Shown piece by piece: positions 62,630 through 64,000 of a DNA stretch of 64,000 nucleotides (its first letter is position 1; each line of letters begins with the position of its first letter). The notes below the pieces were generated by a model. The model saw only the letters and a list, made by a program, of their open reading frames with translations, was not told where the DNA came from and made no database searches. Source of the stretch: CAJQQK01 sp049116495 (lineage in GTDB: Bacteria; Pseudomonadota; Alphaproteobacteria; Rhizobiales; Hyphomicrobiaceae); assembly GCA_049116495.1 (NCBI GenBank), contig JAGDYV010000046.1:1-64000 (forward strand), in the 5' to 3' direction. A program made the translations under genes and the position numbers.

Positions 62630-63487
62630 CTAGTCGCGCACTGCACTCTTGAACGCTGCCGAAAGCGCAGACAGCGCGGTTCGCGATCGGTCCTCATGGA
62701 CCCTGGTGTGAAGCACAATCGGCAGACGGGGCAGTTCGGGAAGCTGTAGGCTCGACCCTACGTCTACGGCGCCGAAGGGCATCATTCTAGGAGCCAGAGC
62801 AGCGACGCCGAGTCCTGCGATTACAGCAGAGGCCACGGCGGGAACACCGCCGCCGACGAAAACTTCGGTCCAGGTGACGCCTGCTTCATCGAGAAGCGTT
62901 GCCGCAAGCGCACGCACCCCGCAGGGCTCCGCCATCGTAGCAACTGGCAACGGGTTGCCTGTACGATATTGCCAAGTTGGAGCAGCGAACCAGCAGAACT
63001 GTTCTTCGGCGAGGAGTTCGCCATCGCTCCGCCCGACGTTCAACCGGACGATCACCGCGTCAAGCTCTCTGCTGTCAAAGCGCTGCAGCAGATCGCCAGA
63101 TGTAGCGATATGAATTTCTATCAACAACTGCGGATCCTGATCGTTCATGCGCGCGATCAATGTCGGCAGGTCGGGTCCTGCGACGTGGTCACTGATGCCG
63201 ATAACGAGGCGCTGTCTGGCACGACCAAGTCCATGAACCGCACGCTCGTGAGAATTCAACAGATCACGCGCGTGGTCGAGAAAAATTGCCCCCTGCGCTG
63301 TCAATCGAACAGAGCGAGGTGTTCTCTCGACCAGCTTGCTACCGAGCCTGGTTTCAAGGCGCTTTAATTTCAGGCTGACTGCCGCCTGCGTCGTTAGCAT
63401 GGCTTCACCCGCACGTGTGAAGCTCCCAAGCTCCGCGATGCGAACGAATGCGTGAACAGCATCCAAATCGAGAGGGCGATCAATCAT
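62630..63487 (-). CDS. LysR-type transcriptional regulator
   Basis: A 285-residue LTTR: HTH with LDLDAVHAFVRIAELGSF and TTQAAVSLKLKRLETRLG, then an effector domain. It diverges from the second tautomerase gene across 91 bases, and a TTTCAAA-N8-TTTGAAA dyad abuts its start codon (63488-63509), overlapping its ribosome site AAGGA. It likely controls the tautomerase and itself. Confidence 0.9.
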   Translation of the reverse strand: MIDRPLDLDAVHAFVRIAELGSFTRAGEAMLTTQAAVSLKLKRLETRLGSKLVERTPRSVRLTAQGAIFLDHARDLLNSHERAVHGLGRARQRLVIGISDHVAGPDLPTLIARMNDQDPQLLIEIHIATSGDLLQRFDSRELDAVIVRLNVGRSDGELLAEEQFCWFAAPTWQYRTGNPLPVATMAEPCGVRALAATLLDEAGVTWTEVFVGGGVPAVASAVIAGLGVAALAPRMMPFGAVDVGSSLQLPELPRLPIVLHTRVHEDRSRTALSALSAAFKSAVRD

Positions 63488-63509
63488 TTCAAATCCTTAT
63501 GTTTGAAAT
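63488..63509. promoter_or_regulatory. LysR operator candidate
   Basis: TTTCAAA (63488-63494) and TTTGAAA (63503-63509) form a perfect 7-bp inverted repeat with an 8-base spacer, between the LysR start codon and the divergent tautomerase gene. It matches the T-N11-A type LTTR pattern. Confidence 0.6.
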
Positions 63510-63578
63510 AACTGTACATATTGAGTTGTTATGGTCAAGCTTTGAAGAGCAGTCGGCAAAAGCGACAAGGGGAACACC

Positions 63579-63959
63579 ATGCCACTCGTTCATATCTCAA
63601 TGCGTTCTGGAAAATCAGCAGCCTACAAGAAAGCGATCTTCGACGGTGTGTACCTCGCAATGCGTGAGACGTTTAGCGTACCTGAGGACGACCAGTTCAT
63701 GACCATCTCGGAGCATGGAGCTGAGAACTTTCGATATGGCGCGACATACCTTGATATCGCCCGCAGCGACGATTTGGTCTTTATCCAGATAAGCGCAAGG
63801 GATTCTCGTACTGCAGATCAGAAAAAAGCACTGTATCGGCGACTTGCAGAGCTACTTAGTCAAGATCCTGGCATGCGATCTGAGGATGTTTTTGTGAACA
63901 TAGTAGAGGGCGTGAAAGAGAATTGGTCTCTTGGTTGCGGACTGGCCCAGTACGCTTGA
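63579..63959 (+). CDS. tautomerase-family protein (paralogue 2)
   Basis: A 126-residue tautomerase starting MPL with Pro1. PEDDQFMTISEHGAENF and the C-terminal GCGLAQYA parallel paralogue 1 at 61173-61556, nearly ungapped. GGGGA lies a few bases before ATG 63579. Unlike paralogue 1, its control region has a LysR-type dyad and no ACCTACA site, so the two copies appear to be induced by different signals. Substrate unknown. Confidence 0.88.
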   Translation: MPLVHISMRSGKSAAYKKAIFDGVYLAMRETFSVPEDDQFMTISEHGAENFRYGATYLDIARSDDLVFIQISARDSRTADQKKALYRRLAELLSQDPGMRSEDVFVNIVEGVKENWSLGCGLAQYA

Positions 63960-64000
63960 GGCGAAGTTTTGTGACCGCATAAGGGAACGCAAACAACTCC

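Noticed and set aside
62400..62633. Possible gene remnant ending ...RRIDYCAAGG before 62634
   Set aside because: Short frames can be joined only by assuming a frameshift; I recognise no family in them.
1..64000. tRNA, rRNA, CRISPR arrays, riboswitches, replication origin
   Set aside because: No cloverleaf-like sequence, direct-repeat array or known riboswitch core was seen by eye in the intergenic regions; a covariance-model scan would be decisive.

Overview
The window reads as chromosomal DNA of an alphaproteobacterium, probably Hyphomicrobiales or a close relative. This rests on the mix of families (MepA and RlpA envelope proteins, SNase proteins with a C-terminal CPIKG/GERWFCSE module, DUF6455 proteins, FNR/FixK-type boxes, many LysR/TetR-controlled catabolic loci) and on the moderately GC-rich, densely packed coding style. 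The taxonomic placement is inference. I see no rRNA, tRNA, CRISPR array, prophage or intact insertion sequence; one transposase remnant lies near 55.5 kb.

Layout. 0-7 kb: the tail of an acyl-CoA synthetase, then a phospho-signalling island. A membrane Ser/Thr kinase with a C-terminal seven-bladed WD40 propeller is followed on the same strand by a membrane-anchored SNase-type nuclease. Two FHA proteins and a PP2C phosphatase are transcribed away from it. 7-10.3 kb: fatty acid desaturase, MFS transporter, gamma-glutamylcyclotransferase-like protein and cupin. 10.3-15.9 kb: an acid-sugar (3-oxo-tetronate) catabolic locus with OtnK, OtnC, an SDR and an AMP-forming acyl-CoA synthetase, and a ketopantoate-reductase-like gene facing away. 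16.3-24.6 kb: envelope genes (M15-like peptidase with a histone-like basic linker, AsmA-like protein, RlpA, MepA), an orphan solute-binding protein and a 3-oxoacid CoA-transferase pair. 24.7-30.5 kb: CBS protein, then a divergent amide/hydroxyacid locus (RraA-like, creatininase-like and D-2-hydroxyacid dehydrogenase against an AtzG-like protein, an amidase and a broken class V aminotransferase). 30.5-33.4 kb: small genes, including two related helical proteins, two related HTH proteins, a DUF6455 protein behind a perfect FNR-type box, and a 2Fe-2S ferredoxin.

33.6-42.3 kb: a lysine-rich secreted orphan protein, a DapA-family lyase with a divergent LysR regulator, an archaic (Csu-type) chaperone-usher pilus operon and a universal stress protein with an FNR-like box. 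42.4-48.8 kb: TauD-type dioxygenase, feruloyl-CoA synthetase, alpha/beta hydrolase, LLM flavin oxidoreductase and a class III aminotransferase, suggesting catabolism of aromatic acids or related compounds. 49-55.4 kb: PepSY protein, GGDEF-EAL protein, FAD amine oxidase, carboxymuconolactone decarboxylase-like protein, small membrane protein and LysR regulator.

55.9-64 kb: a detoxification-like cluster containing a lumazine-binding-like (NTF2) protein, AhpD-like protein, Tat-exported metallo-beta-lactamase-fold hydrolase, quinone oxidoreductase, arginase-family protein, two paralogous tautomerases, two TetR regulators and a LysR regulator. This is the most interesting part for regulation. One operator family built on ACCTACA half-sites recurs upstream of the NTF2 gene, a tautomerase and the second tetR. 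A different 20-bp operator, matching at 17 of 20 positions, lies upstream of both the metallo-hydrolase and the first tetR, whose mRNA looks leaderless. The cluster therefore appears to be wired by at least two TetR circuits plus one LysR circuit.
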